From DASSFG01 sp035550375 (lineage in GTDB: Bacteria > Planctomycetota > Planctomycetia > Pirellulales > JAICIG01): a stretch of 64,000 nt of DNA. Every line of letters starts with the position of its first letter. Position 1 is the stretch's first letter. Where the stretch lies: the NCBI GenBank assembly GCA_035550375.1, contig DASZPH010000019.1, positions 62,001 to 126,000 of the forward strand, written 5' to 3'. A program made the position numbers and the translations under genes. Below the pieces are notes generated by a model that had not been told where the DNA came from, made no database searches, and saw only the letters and a list, made by a program, of their open reading frames with translations. This document shows, one piece after another, positions 24,741-35,600 of this stretch.

Positions 24741-26102
24741 TTAAATCTCCCAACCCTTTCGGTACGGGGGATTAATCAGAGCGGCGGCTTCGGGACAGTT
24801 GGTCACCTGCATCTTCTCGGCGTCGTAATCGAGCGCCTTGCCCAGACGCACCGCGACGTTGCCCAACAGCATCGTTTCGGTGAGCACGGCCGCGTAATCG
24901 AAATTGCTCAAGGCCGCTGGGCCTCCCCGGATCGCGCGCACCCATTCGGCCTTCTGGTTGTCGTCGATGTCGTCCCCCGGCATTCGCGCAATCGTCGGTT
25001 CGGGCGGCTGGTAGCCCTCGAACTCTTTCACCGGCAGCAGCTTCTGCTCGGCACCGTAATCGTTCGGCGAGAACATGGCCCCTTTCTCGCCGACCAACAG
25101 TGCTCCGCTCGACGACGGCGTTTCGCCCTGGAGCAACTCCGGCCGCGGCAGGTTTCGCTCGCCGTTGCGTGCCCCTTCGTACCACGTGAGTTTCACCGCC
25201 GGCAGATCGCCCCGCGCGGGGAACTCGTAGGTGATCGTGGCCCAGGCAGGGTAGGTTTCCGGGTTGATTTCGCCGCTGATGGCCGAAACGCGGACCGCGT
25301 AGCCGAGCTTCAAGGCCATGAAGGGGAGGTTGGTCGTGTGGCAGGCCATATCGCCAAGCGAGCCCGTGCCGAAATCCCACCAGCCCCGCCAGTCGTGCGG
25401 ATGGTAGACGGGATGGTAGGGGCGCTCGGGTGCCGTGCCGAGAAAAAGATCCCAGTGTACGTGCGGGGGCACCGGCGGCGTCTCCGTCGGCCGGGCCACG
25501 ATGTCGGGAGCCTGTTTCCAGTACTTGAAGGGACGGTTGGTCCACACATGAACCTCGCGCACGGGTCCGATCGCGCCCGAGCGGATGATTTCGACGCCGC
25601 GGCGAAAGCCGGTGTGGGCCGTCCCCTGATTGCCCATTTGCGTGGCCACTTTGTGCTGGCGGGCCGTGTCGCGCATCAGGCGGGCTTCGGCCACGGAGTG
25701 CGTCAGCGGCTTCTGGCAGTAGACGTGCTTTCCTAATCGCATGGCCCGCACGGCGGCCGGGGTGTGCGTGTGGTCGGGCGTGCTGACGACGACGGCGTCG
25801 ATGTGGGCGTGCATCTCGTCGAGCAGCTTGCGGTAGTCGTTGTACGTCTTGGCCTGGGGAAACTTTTGGGCCTTGTCGTGCAGCCGTTTGTCGTCGATGT
25901 CGCACAGCGCCACGATGTTGGCGTGGTTGCCGGCGTGGTCGGTGTCGCTGGAGCCCTTTCCGCCCACGCCGATGCAGGCGATGTTAATCCGATCGTTGGG
26001 CGAATCGGCGAAAGTTTCTCCCTGACGACCGGCTACCCAGTATCCGATTCCCGTCGCGGAGAGGCCCTGGAGAAAACGTCGCCGGTGAAAGATGTGAGCC
26101 AT
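24741..26102 (-). CDS. Gfo/Idh/MocA-family oxidoreductase, Tat-exported
   Basis: A 453-residue member of the planctomycete-expanded exported group. ATG 26102 follows TGAGG and opens with a Tat signal (HRRRFLQGLSATGIGYWVAG). The Rossmann motif is INIACIGVGGKGSSDTDH; the active-site lysine-proline lies in HVYCQKPLTHSVAEARLMRD. HWDLFLGTAPERPYHPVYHP and DFGTGSLGDMACHTTN are group-specific signatures, and a DUF-type C-terminal domain ends in NPPYRKGWEI. Downstream of DUF1501 and DUF1549/1553 genes on the same strand, 168 bases away, it may form part of the same polysaccharide-degradation-type cluster. Substrate unknown. Confidence 0.9.
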   Translation of the reverse strand: MAHIFHRRRFLQGLSATGIGYWVAGRQGETFADSPNDRINIACIGVGGKGSSDTDHAGNHANIVALCDIDDKRLHDKAQKFPQAKTYNDYRKLLDEMHAHIDAVVVSTPDHTHTPAAVRAMRLGKHVYCQKPLTHSVAEARLMRDTARQHKVATQMGNQGTAHTGFRRGVEIIRSGAIGPVREVHVWTNRPFKYWKQAPDIVARPTETPPVPPHVHWDLFLGTAPERPYHPVYHPHDWRGWWDFGTGSLGDMACHTTNLPFMALKLGYAVRVSAISGEINPETYPAWATITYEFPARGDLPAVKLTWYEGARNGERNLPRPELLQGETPSSSGALLVGEKGAMFSPNDYGAEQKLLPVKEFEGYQPPEPTIARMPGDDIDDNQKAEWVRAIRGGPAALSNFDYAAVLTETMLLGNVAVRLGKALDYDAEKMQVTNCPEAAALINPPYRKGWEI

Positions 26103-26270
26103 GTCTGGTTCCTCAAGCTCGATCGCAGTTCGTGTCCGCCAGTTCGACACGATAGTCCTCGCGGCGGCCTCTGGCAACCGGGAACCCAGGTGCAAGGAGA
26201 GACGCTCTCGGCGTGGCGCAGCCGCGAGGGTACATGCTTCGCGGCAGCGAGAGGCGACGTGACCGACGGC

Positions 26271-27575
26271 CTAGCCGACCAGCTCGCTCACCGGTTGGCC
26301 GCCGTCGACCGGCTTGATGGGGCGGCCGATGGGGCTCATGTATTCCTTGCGCGAGTTGATCCCCAGCGATTGGTAGACCGTCTGGAAGAGGTCCTTCTCC
26401 GTGACCGGGCGGTCCTTGACCGATTCGCCTCCCTCCTCCGTCGCCCCCAGCACCTGGCCGCCGCGGATGCCGCCGCCGGCGAGCACGGCGCTGAAAGCCC
26501 GCGGAAAATGGTCGCGGCCGCCGCGGGGGTTGATGCGCGGCGTGCGGCCGAATTCCCCCATCCAAACGACCAGCGTCTTGTCGAGCATGCCGCGATCCGC
26601 CAGGTCGGTCACGAGCGCGGCAAACGGCTGGTCGAGCTGCCCGCAGAGGCTGGGCGTGCGTGAGAAGTTGTCCTGGTGGGTGTCCCAGTTGCCCAGAACC
26701 GCTTCGACGAACGTCACGCCCGATTCGACCAGCCGCCGGGCGAGCAGGCAGGCGCTGGCGAAGGGACCGGTGCCGTAGGCAGCGCGCATCGACTCCGTTT
26801 CACGCTCCAGGTCAAAAGCCTCCATTTGCGCGCTTTTGATCATCCGCGCGGCGTTCTGATAGAGCTTTTGATGGTCACCCGGCAATGCGGCGGCAGGCAC
26901 CGTCGACTGCCGCGCGTCGTCCAGACGCGCCAGCAGGCCCAATCGCCGGTCGAAGCGGTCCATGCCGCTCGCTGGCCGGGCGTTCTCGGGCAGACGGCCG
27001 GCTGCCTGCAGGACGAACGGGTCGTATTGGGTTCCCAAAAAGCCGCCGCCTGTCGAGCCGAGCGGTCCGGCTCCGATCCGGACAAACGAGGGCAGCTCGC
27101 AATCGGGCCGAGACAATTCGCGGGCCGCGACGGAGCCCATCGCCGGGTACTTCACGCTGGCCATGGGCAGGTAAGCGGTGTGCATCAGGTAAGTGGCCCG
27201 CTGATGTTCTCCTTCGCGGGTCGTCATCGAGCGGACGACGGCGAGGCGATCGGCGATGCCGGCCAACCGCGGCAAATGCTCGGAGAATTGAACCCCCGTC
27301 AGGCTCGTGGCGATCGCCTTTGTTTCGCCCCCGTTGGCATGACCAGGCTTGGGATCGAACGTCTCGAATTGGCTCGGGCCTCCTTGCATCCAGAGCACAA
27401 TGCAGGCCGTGCCTTGCTGCCGCAACTCGTCTGCGCGCAGACTCAACTCGTCGGTCCAGCCCAGCGCCCCCGCCGCGGCGCCGGCGGCAGAAATCGCCTT
27501 CAAAAAGTGGCGTCGCCCAACCACGCGGCGTCGGTCGACCGCCAGTTGGCAATGATGTCGCAGGATGGTGCTCAT
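26271..27575 (-). CDS. DUF1501 domain-containing protein, Tat-exported
   Basis: A 434-residue member of a planctomycete/verrucomicrobial family related to alkaline-phosphatase-fold sulfatases. A Tat signal (GRRHFLKAISAAGAAAGALG) precedes the domain. Key segments are CIVLWMQGGPSQFETFDPKP (metal-ligand region), AVVRSMTTREGEHQRATYLM, NWDTHQDNFS and WMGEFGRTPRIN with GRDHFPRAFS. Length is normal. It lies 37 bases downstream of the DUF1549/DUF1553 gene, the standard pairing of these families, and the two likely work together outside the cytoplasm; no reaction is established. Confidence 0.92.
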   Translation of the reverse strand: MSTILRHHCQLAVDRRRVVGRRHFLKAISAAGAAAGALGWTDELSLRADELRQQGTACIVLWMQGGPSQFETFDPKPGHANGGETKAIATSLTGVQFSEHLPRLAGIADRLAVVRSMTTREGEHQRATYLMHTAYLPMASVKYPAMGSVAARELSRPDCELPSFVRIGAGPLGSTGGGFLGTQYDPFVLQAAGRLPENARPASGMDRFDRRLGLLARLDDARQSTVPAAALPGDHQKLYQNAARMIKSAQMEAFDLERETESMRAAYGTGPFASACLLARRLVESGVTFVEAVLGNWDTHQDNFSRTPSLCGQLDQPFAALVTDLADRGMLDKTLVVWMGEFGRTPRINPRGGRDHFPRAFSAVLAGGGIRGGQVLGATEEGGESVKDRPVTEKDLFQTVYQSLGINSRKEYMSPIGRPIKPVDGGQPVSELVG

Positions 27576-27612
27576 GGATCGATTTCCGATTGTTTGCGTG
27601 GCGGCGGCTCGT

Positions 27613-29229
27613 TCAGTTCCGATACAAAAACTCTTCGCTGTTCAGCAGAGACCAAAAAAGGTCTTCCAAGGCCTCGCGTGGGTTGCCCGTCGCCTTCACG
27701 TGCTCCAGGCAAACCGCCTCTTCCGCTTCGCTCGGCTCGCGCGCCAGGCAGCGCAGGTGAAGCTCGACGACCGCGCTTTGGTCATCCCAACGGGCCACCA
27801 GCTTCTCTAAAAAGCCCTGGCGGGCCGCGCCGTTGACCAGCGGCGAGTTCATCATGGCGAGGGCCTGCTGGACCGTGCTCGTCACTTCGTCGCGACGCAG
27901 GCTGGGGTCGTATCCGAACTGCCTGGCGAACTGAAACCGCGGCCCGCCGCGAAAGCCCGGCCCGGGGCGAGGACCGGCTTGAGCGGGCGGATCGAAAGAG
28001 ACGCCCGTGGCCGACGCCAGAGAGTCGAGCAACTGGTCGGCACGCAGGCGGTAGGCCACGTTCGCCGTGAAAGGTATGTCGTCGGGCGCCCGGCGCGGCC
28101 GGTTCTCACGCTGGTAGGCCGAGGTGTTCAGGATCGCCTGGAACAGCCACTTCACGTCGTGGTCGTGGGCGACAAACTCCCGGCACAGGTAATCGAGCGT
28201 CTGCGGTGCCGAAGGTTGGCGGTCGGGCCCCAGATCGTCGATCGGCTCGTAAAAACCCTCCCCGACGAGTTCGGCCCACATGCGGTTCACAAAAGCCCTG
28301 GCGAACCACGGATTGTCCGGCGAGGTCAGCCAGTCGGCCAGCGTTTTGCGCCGCTCGAGGTCGGCGACTCCGCTCGACAGTTTCTGGCCCGTGGCAAAGA
28401 AGACGGGCGTCATGAGCGTGCCCTGGCTCGCGGGATCTTTGAGGTCGGGCATATAGTGCTCCAGCGCGCCGCGGCCCGTCATCGCCATAGGACGGCGGCG
28501 CTGAGGTCCGAAGTCGAAGGAGGTCAGCTCGAAGCTGGGGGGCCGCGTCGGCCGCCGCCGGATTGAGGCTCGCGGAAAGAAAGCCACGAACTCATGAAAC
28601 TGCTGCCGCTTCCAGCGGCCGGTCGGATGATCGTGGCACTGGGCGCACTGGATCTGGATGCCCAGGAAGATCCGCGACGTTTCGGCCGCCACTTCCACGG
28701 GAACCGCAAGGTGGGCCATGAACAGGCCCGTCTCGCCCTTCTCGGCAGCCTCGCCTTGGGCCGTCAAAAAGGCACGGGCCGTCTCGTTCCAGCGTGGACG
28801 GCCGTCGAACTGCTCGACCAGGTATTTCTCGAGCGCCCCCGAGACGATCAGGGCCTGATCGGCCGAGCGGCGGTAGAGGATCACGTCCCGCCAGTAGCGG
28901 CCCCAGTTTCGGCCGAACCTTTCGTCGTCTAGAAGGCGCGCCACGAGTTTTGCGCGTTTGTCGGGCGAACGATCGAGGCAGAAGGCCGTGATCTCTCCCG
29001 GGGTGGGGAGCTCTCCGACCAGGTCGAGATAGACGCGTCTCAAGAAGGGCTGATCGGCCGTGGTCGGTGCCACGGTCTGCCCGCTGGGCAAATGCTGGAA
29101 AAGCTCTTCGTTCAGGAGCTGGTCGGTCGCCGCCGCCGCTACGGCCGGTTCTGTGCCCGCCGAATCTGCGGCTTTCGCCCAACCTGCCGTAACAACCAGA
29201 ACCGCGCCTAAAAAGTGCCCTATGCGCAT
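27613..29229 (-). CDS. DUF1549/DUF1553 domain-containing protein
   Basis: A 538-residue exported protein, first gene of the pair with DUF1501. ATG 29229 opens a signal peptide (RIGHFLGAVLVVTAGWAKAA); an ATG at 29265 is also in frame and neither has a strong ribosome site. DUF1549 spans about 60-270: RVYLDLVGELPTPGEITAFC, FGRNWGRYWRDVILYR, and IQIQCAQCHDHPTGRWKRQQ, whose CxxCH resembles a c-type haem motif. DUF1553 follows (LADWLTSPDNPWFARAFVNR, YQRENRPRR, LLNSEEFLYRN). These proteins often carry an extra N-terminal cytochrome domain, missing here. Function unknown. Confidence 0.92.
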   Translation of the reverse strand: MRIGHFLGAVLVVTAGWAKAADSAGTEPAVAAAATDQLLNEELFQHLPSGQTVAPTTADQPFLRRVYLDLVGELPTPGEITAFCLDRSPDKRAKLVARLLDDERFGRNWGRYWRDVILYRRSADQALIVSGALEKYLVEQFDGRPRWNETARAFLTAQGEAAEKGETGLFMAHLAVPVEVAAETSRIFLGIQIQCAQCHDHPTGRWKRQQFHEFVAFFPRASIRRRPTRPPSFELTSFDFGPQRRRPMAMTGRGALEHYMPDLKDPASQGTLMTPVFFATGQKLSSGVADLERRKTLADWLTSPDNPWFARAFVNRMWAELVGEGFYEPIDDLGPDRQPSAPQTLDYLCREFVAHDHDVKWLFQAILNTSAYQRENRPRRAPDDIPFTANVAYRLRADQLLDSLASATGVSFDPPAQAGPRPGPGFRGGPRFQFARQFGYDPSLRRDEVTSTVQQALAMMNSPLVNGAARQGFLEKLVARWDDQSAVVELHLRCLAREPSEAEEAVCLEHVKATGNPREALEDLFWSLLNSEEFLYRN

Positions 29230-29351
29230 GGCAATGCACCAACCGTTATGAATTGCGAGATTCAAGCCGCAACGGTCCCGGCGCCGGCGTTCAGATATGA
29301 AACCCGGCTGGGCACAAAAAGTTTCGCGACACGTCGTCGGCTTTCGCGGAG

Positions 29352-29450
29352 ATGCGTCGAGTTCAGGAGTTCCGCATTTTCGCTCCGGTGGTTCAACGGG
29401 GAGTCAACGGCGACCACGGGGACGGCGCCGAATGCCGGCTCGGAAGCGAG
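29352..29450. repeat. Dispersed palindromic repeat, copy B (half element)
   Basis: Contains GAGTTCAGGAGTTCCGCATT and then TTCAACGGGGAGTCAACGGC and the core GACGGCGCCGAATGCCGG. The first segment matches the right arm of copy A read on the opposite strand; the core matches copies A and C in the same orientation. The second arm is missing. It lies in the 29230-29551 gap ahead of the propeller gene; no gene is supported there. Confidence 0.65.
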
Positions 29451-29551
29451 ATGTTTTGCGGCTGGACGGCCTACCATGCGTTGCAGCGCGGACGGCGCTA
29501 CCTGAAAATAGTGGACTGAAAGGCTTGTCGAGGAGCCGGGAGGACCTTGCT

Positions 29552-30964
29552 GTGAAACCCGAATCCCTGTCAGCGGCCGTGTTGTTCGTCGCGATCTGGA
29601 CGTTGCCAATTCGCGCGGAAGAGAGCAAGGACGCGACTCAGCCGCCAGGGACGAGCGGCAAGGTGGATCAACGAGATCGATGGCCTCAGTTTCGCGGCCC
29701 CAACGCGCGGGGCGTTGGCGAAGGCACGAACCTCCCCGATCGCTGGTCGGCCACGGAAAACGTTGCCTGGAAACGCGACATTCCCGGCCGTGGCTGGTCG
29801 TCTCCGGTTGTCTGGGGAACTCGCGTGTTCCTGACGACGGTCGTCAACGCGGGCGAATCGGAAGAACCGACGAAAGGACTCTACCTCGGCGGCGAGCGAC
29901 TGATGCCTCCGGCGGCGCTCCATCGGTGGAAGGTGTATTGCCTGGACCTCGATACTGGACAGGTTCTATGGGCGCGGCAAGTCCACAAAGGGCAGCCGGC
30001 GACGGCAATCCACATCAAAAACAGCTACGCCTCGGAGACGCCAGTAACCGATGGCGAGCGAGTCTACTGTTACTTTGGGAATCTCGGCGTCGTCGCACTG
30101 GACTTCGACGGTCGGGAAGTCTGGACGGTCAACCTACCGCCTCATGCGACCCGTCTTAACTGGGGAATGGCGGCGTCGCCGGTGCTGCACGGCGGCCGCA
30201 TTTATCTCGTCAACGACAACGAAGAGGACTCCTATCTGCTCACCATGGACGCAAAGACCGGAAACGAGGTCTGGCGAATCCCCCGCGACGAAAAAAGCAA
30301 CTGGGCCACACCGTTCGTTTGGGAGAACAGCCGGCGCACGGAGATCGTCACGCCGGGCACGGGCCTCGTGCGGTCTTACGATCTGGACGGCAAGTTGCTC
30401 TGGTCGCTGAAGGGCATGTCGAGCATCACCATCGCGACGCCGTATCAGTACGGCGGCCTGCTCATTCTCAGCTCCGGTTACGTTAACGACCTGTTCCGGC
30501 CGATCTACGGCATTCGTCCCGGAGCAGACGGCGACATCTCGCTGCTGGCGGGGCAGACGTCGAACGATTTCATTGCCTGGTGCAAACCCACGGCCGCTCC
30601 CTACAACCCGACCACGCTGGTTTTCGACGACCGGATGTATGTTCTCTACGATCGCGGACTCATCGCCTGCTACGATCCTCGCGACGGCAAAGAGATCTTT
30701 GGCATGCACCGACTGCCGAACGGCCGGGCGTTTACCTCATCACCCTGGGCCTACGATGGTAAGGTCTTCTGCCTCAACGAAGACGGTGTGACGTTCGTGC
30801 TCAAAGCCGGCGATGAGTTCGAACTGCTGCACACGAACGAGTTGGCCGAGGACGACATGGCGATGGCGACTCCGGCCGTTGTTGGAGACAGGCTGTTGAT
30901 TCGCACGTCGGCGCGGCTGTACTGCATTCGCAAAGCCGCGACGCTCAGTCGCCGACGACGATGA
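29552..30964 (+). CDS. Exported PQQ-type beta-propeller protein
   Basis: A 470-residue exported propeller. The GTG at 29552 follows GGAGGA and opens with a signal peptide (SAAVLFVAIWTLPIRAEESK); the in-frame extension to 29297 runs through repeat copy B and is rejected. Propeller blades recur with the PQQ-like pattern: WPQFRGPNARGVGEG, VAWKRDIPGRGWSSPVVWG, VYCLDLDTGQVLWARQVHKG, VVALDFDGREVWTVNLPPHA and LLTMDAKTGNEVWRIPRDE. No dehydrogenase catalytic residues are evident, so this is probably a binding or structural propeller in the envelope. Related proteins abound in Planctomycetes. Monocistronic. Confidence 0.85.
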   Translation: MKPESLSAAVLFVAIWTLPIRAEESKDATQPPGTSGKVDQRDRWPQFRGPNARGVGEGTNLPDRWSATENVAWKRDIPGRGWSSPVVWGTRVFLTTVVNAGESEEPTKGLYLGGERLMPPAALHRWKVYCLDLDTGQVLWARQVHKGQPATAIHIKNSYASETPVTDGERVYCYFGNLGVVALDFDGREVWTVNLPPHATRLNWGMAASPVLHGGRIYLVNDNEEDSYLLTMDAKTGNEVWRIPRDEKSNWATPFVWENSRRTEIVTPGTGLVRSYDLDGKLLWSLKGMSSITIATPYQYGGLLILSSGYVNDLFRPIYGIRPGADGDISLLAGQTSNDFIAWCKPTAAPYNPTTLVFDDRMYVLYDRGLIACYDPRDGKEIFGMHRLPNGRAFTSSPWAYDGKVFCLNEDGVTFVLKAGDEFELLHTNELAEDDMAMATPAVVGDRLLIRTSARLYCIRKAATLSRRRR

Positions 30965-31004
30965 TGGCGGATGACGATTGGAAGACGGAGATTCTTCCGT
31001 TCCC

Positions 31005-31165
31005 CGTTGCCTAACCGTGAGCCAACGGCGACCGCGGGGACGGCGCGGAATGCCGGCGGGAAAGTAGACATCGTTGACGGTTCCAACCTCGCGGCCGCCG
31101 TCGGCTACCGGCTAAACGATGATGAACGTCGGACTCGAAACTCCCGAACGGACACGGCATCAGGC
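31005..31165. repeat. Dispersed palindromic repeat, copy C
   Basis: TAACCGTGAGCCAACGGCGA near 31011 pairs imperfectly with CGCCGTCGGCTACCGGCTAA near 31096, around a core GACGGCGCGGAATGCCGG. The right flank, on the minus strand, reads CGGGAGTTTCGAGTCCGACG, the left flank of copy A. It lies between converging genes in the 30965-31184 gap. Confidence 0.72.
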
Positions 31166-31184
31166 CCAAACGCTGAAAGACCGT

Positions 31185-32516
31185 TCAGGCCGTCTTCATC
31201 CCCCAGCCGTCGCGATAGGACTTGGTGAGCAACCGGCTCGCGTCCGAGGAGTTCGTGATCTTGAGTGCGGCTGCGTCCCACTCGAGTCTCTCATGCGGCA
31301 CGCGAATGGCTACCGTCCCGAGCAGCACGGCCTCGGTCAGCGGCCCGGAATAGTCGAAGTGCGACGTCGTTGTTCCTTCGCCGCGGCAGGCGTCGGCCCA
31401 AGACACGTAGTGATCGCGGCTGCCAACCTCCGGGAACTTGTAGTCGGCAAATTTTTCCAAGGGGAGAAGCTTCGGCAGCGCGACGTGCGGGATGACCATC
31501 ATGCCGTTCTCCCCTTTGAGCAACGAACCCGAGGACGGCAGCTCGAAGCCGTCGGGCACGCCCAGCAGCTCGCGAGGTGGTTTCGCCCCCTGCCCGTCGT
31601 ACCACGTCAGTTTCAGCGTTGGTTCCGCGGTCCGCGACGTGCCCGGAAACTCGTAGTACACGGTAGCCCTATTGGTCCACACCTCGCGGTTGATGGGCGG
31701 CGCTTCGGCCCGCACGGTGCGGGGCGCCGTCAGCTCGAGAGCCATGAACACCGGGTCGAGAATGTGGCAGCCAAAATCGCCGAGCTGGCCGTTGCTGAAA
31801 TCCTGCCAGGCCCGCCAGTTGAACGGGTGATATATCTTCGCCTTGTAGGGACGAACGGGCGCCACGCCGAGCCAGTTGTCCCAGTGAACGCCCGACGGCA
31901 CCGGGTCGCTCCCCGCCGGGCGGTCGCTTTCGAGCATCCACTGCATCGGGCCGCCCTGCCAGGAATGGACTTCTCGAACCTTGCCGATCGCTCCGTCGTG
32001 GATCACCTTCACCGCCGTGCGGTAGGAGACGTCGGACTGGATCTGGTTCCCCATCTGCGTCACGACCCTCGCCTTCTTGGCCGCCAGCCGAAGCTCGCGC
32101 GCCTCAGAGACCGTGTGGGTGAGAGGTTTCTGGCAGTGCACGTGCTTGCCCAGCGCGAGGGCGGCGAGGGTGATGGGGGCGTGCATGTGGTCGGGGGTCG
32201 AGACGAGCACGGCGTCGATGTCGCGAGACTCGTCAAGTAGCCGCCGCCAATCGGTATAACGTCGGGCCTTGGGAAACCTTTCCGCCGCCTGACCGAGGTG
32301 GCCGGCGCTTTCGTCGATATCGCACAGGGCCACGACGTTCACGTGCGGGCTCTTGGCCGTCTCCGTCAGATCCGACCATCCCTTTCCACCCGTGCCGATG
32401 CTGGCGACATTCAGCTTGTCCATCGGCGCCGCCGCGTGCAGCGAACGGGCCAACGCCAGCCCGGCGCCGGCAGCCGTGACGGACTTGATAAAAGTGCGGC
32501 GGTTCGAGCGCGACAT
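31185..32516 (-). CDS. Gfo/Idh/MocA-family oxidoreductase, Tat-exported
   Basis: A 443-residue enzyme. ATG 32516 follows GGAG and opens with a Tat signal (NRRTFIKSVTAAGAGLALAR). The Rossmann motif is LNVASIGTGGKGWSDLTETA, the active-site motif HVHCQKPLTHTVSEARELRL, and NWRAWQDFSNGQLGDFGCHI matches the second Gfo/Idh/MocA in this window. The two look like paralogues of the same exported group, about 6 kb apart. Substrate unknown. The next gene on this strand lies upstream, a glycosyltransferase 167 bases away. Confidence 0.9.
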   Translation of the reverse strand: MSRSNRRTFIKSVTAAGAGLALARSLHAAAPMDKLNVASIGTGGKGWSDLTETAKSPHVNVVALCDIDESAGHLGQAAERFPKARRYTDWRRLLDESRDIDAVLVSTPDHMHAPITLAALALGKHVHCQKPLTHTVSEARELRLAAKKARVVTQMGNQIQSDVSYRTAVKVIHDGAIGKVREVHSWQGGPMQWMLESDRPAGSDPVPSGVHWDNWLGVAPVRPYKAKIYHPFNWRAWQDFSNGQLGDFGCHILDPVFMALELTAPRTVRAEAPPINREVWTNRATVYYEFPGTSRTAEPTLKLTWYDGQGAKPPRELLGVPDGFELPSSGSLLKGENGMMVIPHVALPKLLPLEKFADYKFPEVGSRDHYVSWADACRGEGTTTSHFDYSGPLTEAVLLGTVAIRVPHERLEWDAAALKITNSSDASRLLTKSYRDGWGMKTA

Positions 32517-32683
32517 GGCGGGATCTCCGAGGGCAGGCGGAAGGGGAGGGTGGTCAACGAGCAGTATTGGCTGCTGCGAGGCCGTTAGCAAGAGCCGGTC
32601 GCCATATCGCTTCCGACTCGTGCGTGCCTGCCGCCCGCTCGCACAACCTGAGAATCATCAGAAAGCAACGACGCCGATCGTGC

Positions 32684-35600
32684 CTACGCCGCCCGCCGGA
32701 TCGCCGAGCCCGGTCGCCGGCTCTCCCCGACTTTGGTCGGCCAGATGTTGTGGTGCTGCTCGTGGCGGTTGTCGTGAAACACGTCGTAGGCCACGTCCAG
32801 CGCCCCGCCAGTCAAGCGGCGATGTTCCTCGGCGACGCGTTGCTCGACGTCTTTGGCCCGGGCCAGCGCGTCGGCCATCGACTCGGGCGAGACGTGCGAC
32901 AAGCAGTCGAGGTCGCGATACGCTCCCAGCAGCGTCCCGATGCCTCCTGCCAAAGCGTTCAGGGAGGCGTGTGATTGCGCTTCGGCGAGATGCCCCGCCA
33001 CGTGCGAAGCGTACTCCAGGTCGCTGCTGAAATGCCGGCAGTATGACTTGCGGTATTTGAGAGAGGCCAACAACAGGGCTTTGGCTTCGTCCGCATCGGC
33101 TCCGACCATCGCATAACTCACGCCGGCAGGCGTGCGGTGGAGATACCAGGCCCTGAGATCTTCCAGCTCGGCCCGCGGGCTGCACGTGGTCTGGCCCGAG
33201 GGATAGTTCCAGAAGATGCCCAGCGTCTGATCGACGGCTTTGGAACGGATGAAGGGCAAGGCCCGATTCTTGAATTCGGTATCGCCCGCCGCGCCGAAGC
33301 TAGCGTCGTAGTAACCCACCCGCTCGTGAATGTCGCGACGATACATCGCGCCCACGTACGACAGGTAGCAGGTCTCCAGGTAAACGAGCCGCTGGGCGTA
33401 GCCCGCCCGGTCGTAGGCCATGATGTCGCCCGCCCAATGCCCGTATTCGTCGACGCGCGTCACCAGGCTGTTGGCCTGCACCCAGTCGACGTGAGGGTGG
33501 GCGTCGAGCTCACCCGCCAGCACGGCCAGGGCGGGGGGGAGAATCGCCTCGTCGACGCCCAGGAAGCTGAGGTACTCGCCTCGCGCCAGATGGATGCCCC
33601 GATTCCAGGCGGCCTGAATCGTCTCGCGCTTCGCCGAGCGGGCATAAACGGCTGGCAGGCCACTGCGCTCGATCCATTGCCGGAACACGCGATATTCGTC
33701 GCTTGGCGAGCCGCTGTCGATGAGCACAATCTCGGCTTGCCGTGAGCGCACAAGGGTCTGCAAGCCGAGCGTTTCCAGAAATCGCAACAATTTGTCGGCG
33801 GCGTCGTACAGCGAGACGATGACCGACACCCGGCACGCATTCTGCCTGCGGTCGTCGAGCAAGACGTAGTCGACTTTCGGTGGGCGCCGATGGTCGCGCA
33901 GGGCCCGCTGGAGAATCTCCCGGCACCGGGCTCCGCTGTCGCCGGCGCCGCCGTACATCGCGCCGGCCGCCTCGGCCTCACGGTGGTAGCCGTGCTCGGC
34001 GAGCGTCCGTAGTACGCCGGGCAGATCGTGGAAACGATCACGGCCGGCCAGCCTTATGGCCCGCAGGCGATAGGTGGCGGCCACGAGCTCGTTGCTTCGC
34101 AGGTCTTCGATTCTCGCCAGCTCGCGCCACAGGCGGGTACGATCGATGCGAAAATCGGAAACGAGTTGCGAGCATTGCCGCCACTTGTCTTCCAGGTCGG
34201 CCGGCGTCTGCTCGGGCATCCAGGCAACGGCATGGTAGCGAGGCACAAGACCGGCCAGGTGCGATTGCACCCGGCGTGTGTCGACGCGACGCCGAAGCGG
34301 AGTCCTGGCCAGCTTTTCCAACAGCGCGGCTTTCCAGGCGGCGGCCAACATGCGCGGCCGCAACCCCCGCAGGCGGGTGCGAAACTCCGGCGTGGTGTGC
34401 CTGCGTACGAGCTGCCGCGCCGACTGCTTGGCCCGAACCAAAGCCGACTGCCTCGGAGTCTGATAGCCCATCAACCGCTCGTACCACTCCTGCGCCTCCC
34501 GTCGAACGGCCACGTCGTGGGCGGGCGTGCTGGCGTAGATCTCGGCCAGCGACGGCCCGGTTACCACAGGCGACGCCGCGGCAAGCGCCTCGACCAACCG
34601 GGCACGGTAGCCGTCGTAGTCCGCCAGCACCGCTTCCAGCTCCGGCAGGCACGACATAGGACGATCGACGTCGATCTTGATGTACGGCAAGCCGGCAAAC
34701 GTCTCGTCCAGGAAACGGCAGACTCCCGCCCCGCTGCCGATGGCCGTGGGGCAGCCGGAAAAGAGCGACTCGATGGCCACGAGGTTGAAGGTGTCGTATC
34801 TCGAGGGAACCAGGGTGATGCCACGGCCGGCGAACAGCCGTCCCAACTCGGCCGGCGTGGCGGCCGGGCAGATGTCGATCGTCTTTTTCCCGGGACGATT
34901 GGCCAAGAAGCCCCTCAGGTGATGCTCGGAACTGACGCCCAGATGGTCGAAGCTCGGCGGACCGATGATGCGAGCCCGGCCGTAAGCGGCGGCCGGCAGC
35001 CACCAGGCCAGTTCGGCAAACAGGTCGGGGCCTTTGCGTTTCTCCGTGCGGCCGACAAAGTTCAGGTCTGGCGGCGCGGCGGACCGCTCGCACCCGGTGG
35101 GACGAGGAGGCTCCAAAAAGAGCAGCGGGTGGAGGTAGCACGAGGGCAACGCGAAGCGAGATCGCCACTCGTCGAGGTAGGCGGTGCTCAGGCCGTAGCG
35201 CACGTCGACCGCCTGGTATTGCAGCTCTTCCTGGAAGACGACGGCCCGAGGCAGAATGCCGTCGCTGGCCCAATTCAGGCTGATCGTCGTCGAGATGACA
35301 CCGTGCATCGACAGGGCCAGCCGTTTCGCGTCAACCTGGTGGTGCGCCAGCGCCGCGGCCAGAAAATAACCGAACTGCCGGTAGTCGGGCAGGTCGACCA
35401 CGTCGAACTCCCGGCCGCGAACCGACCAGGCGATGTTGCCCGCCAGAAGAAAGGCGGGCAGGCACCAACGGCTCGGCACGATATCGCCGTAACCGGTCCA
35501 CCGCGGCGAGCGAAAGGCCTCTTCGTAACGAATGGCCCGCGCGTTGGCCGGACGGCAGGCGTCCGCCGGTTCGTCCACGATCAGGTACGAGAACTCGATC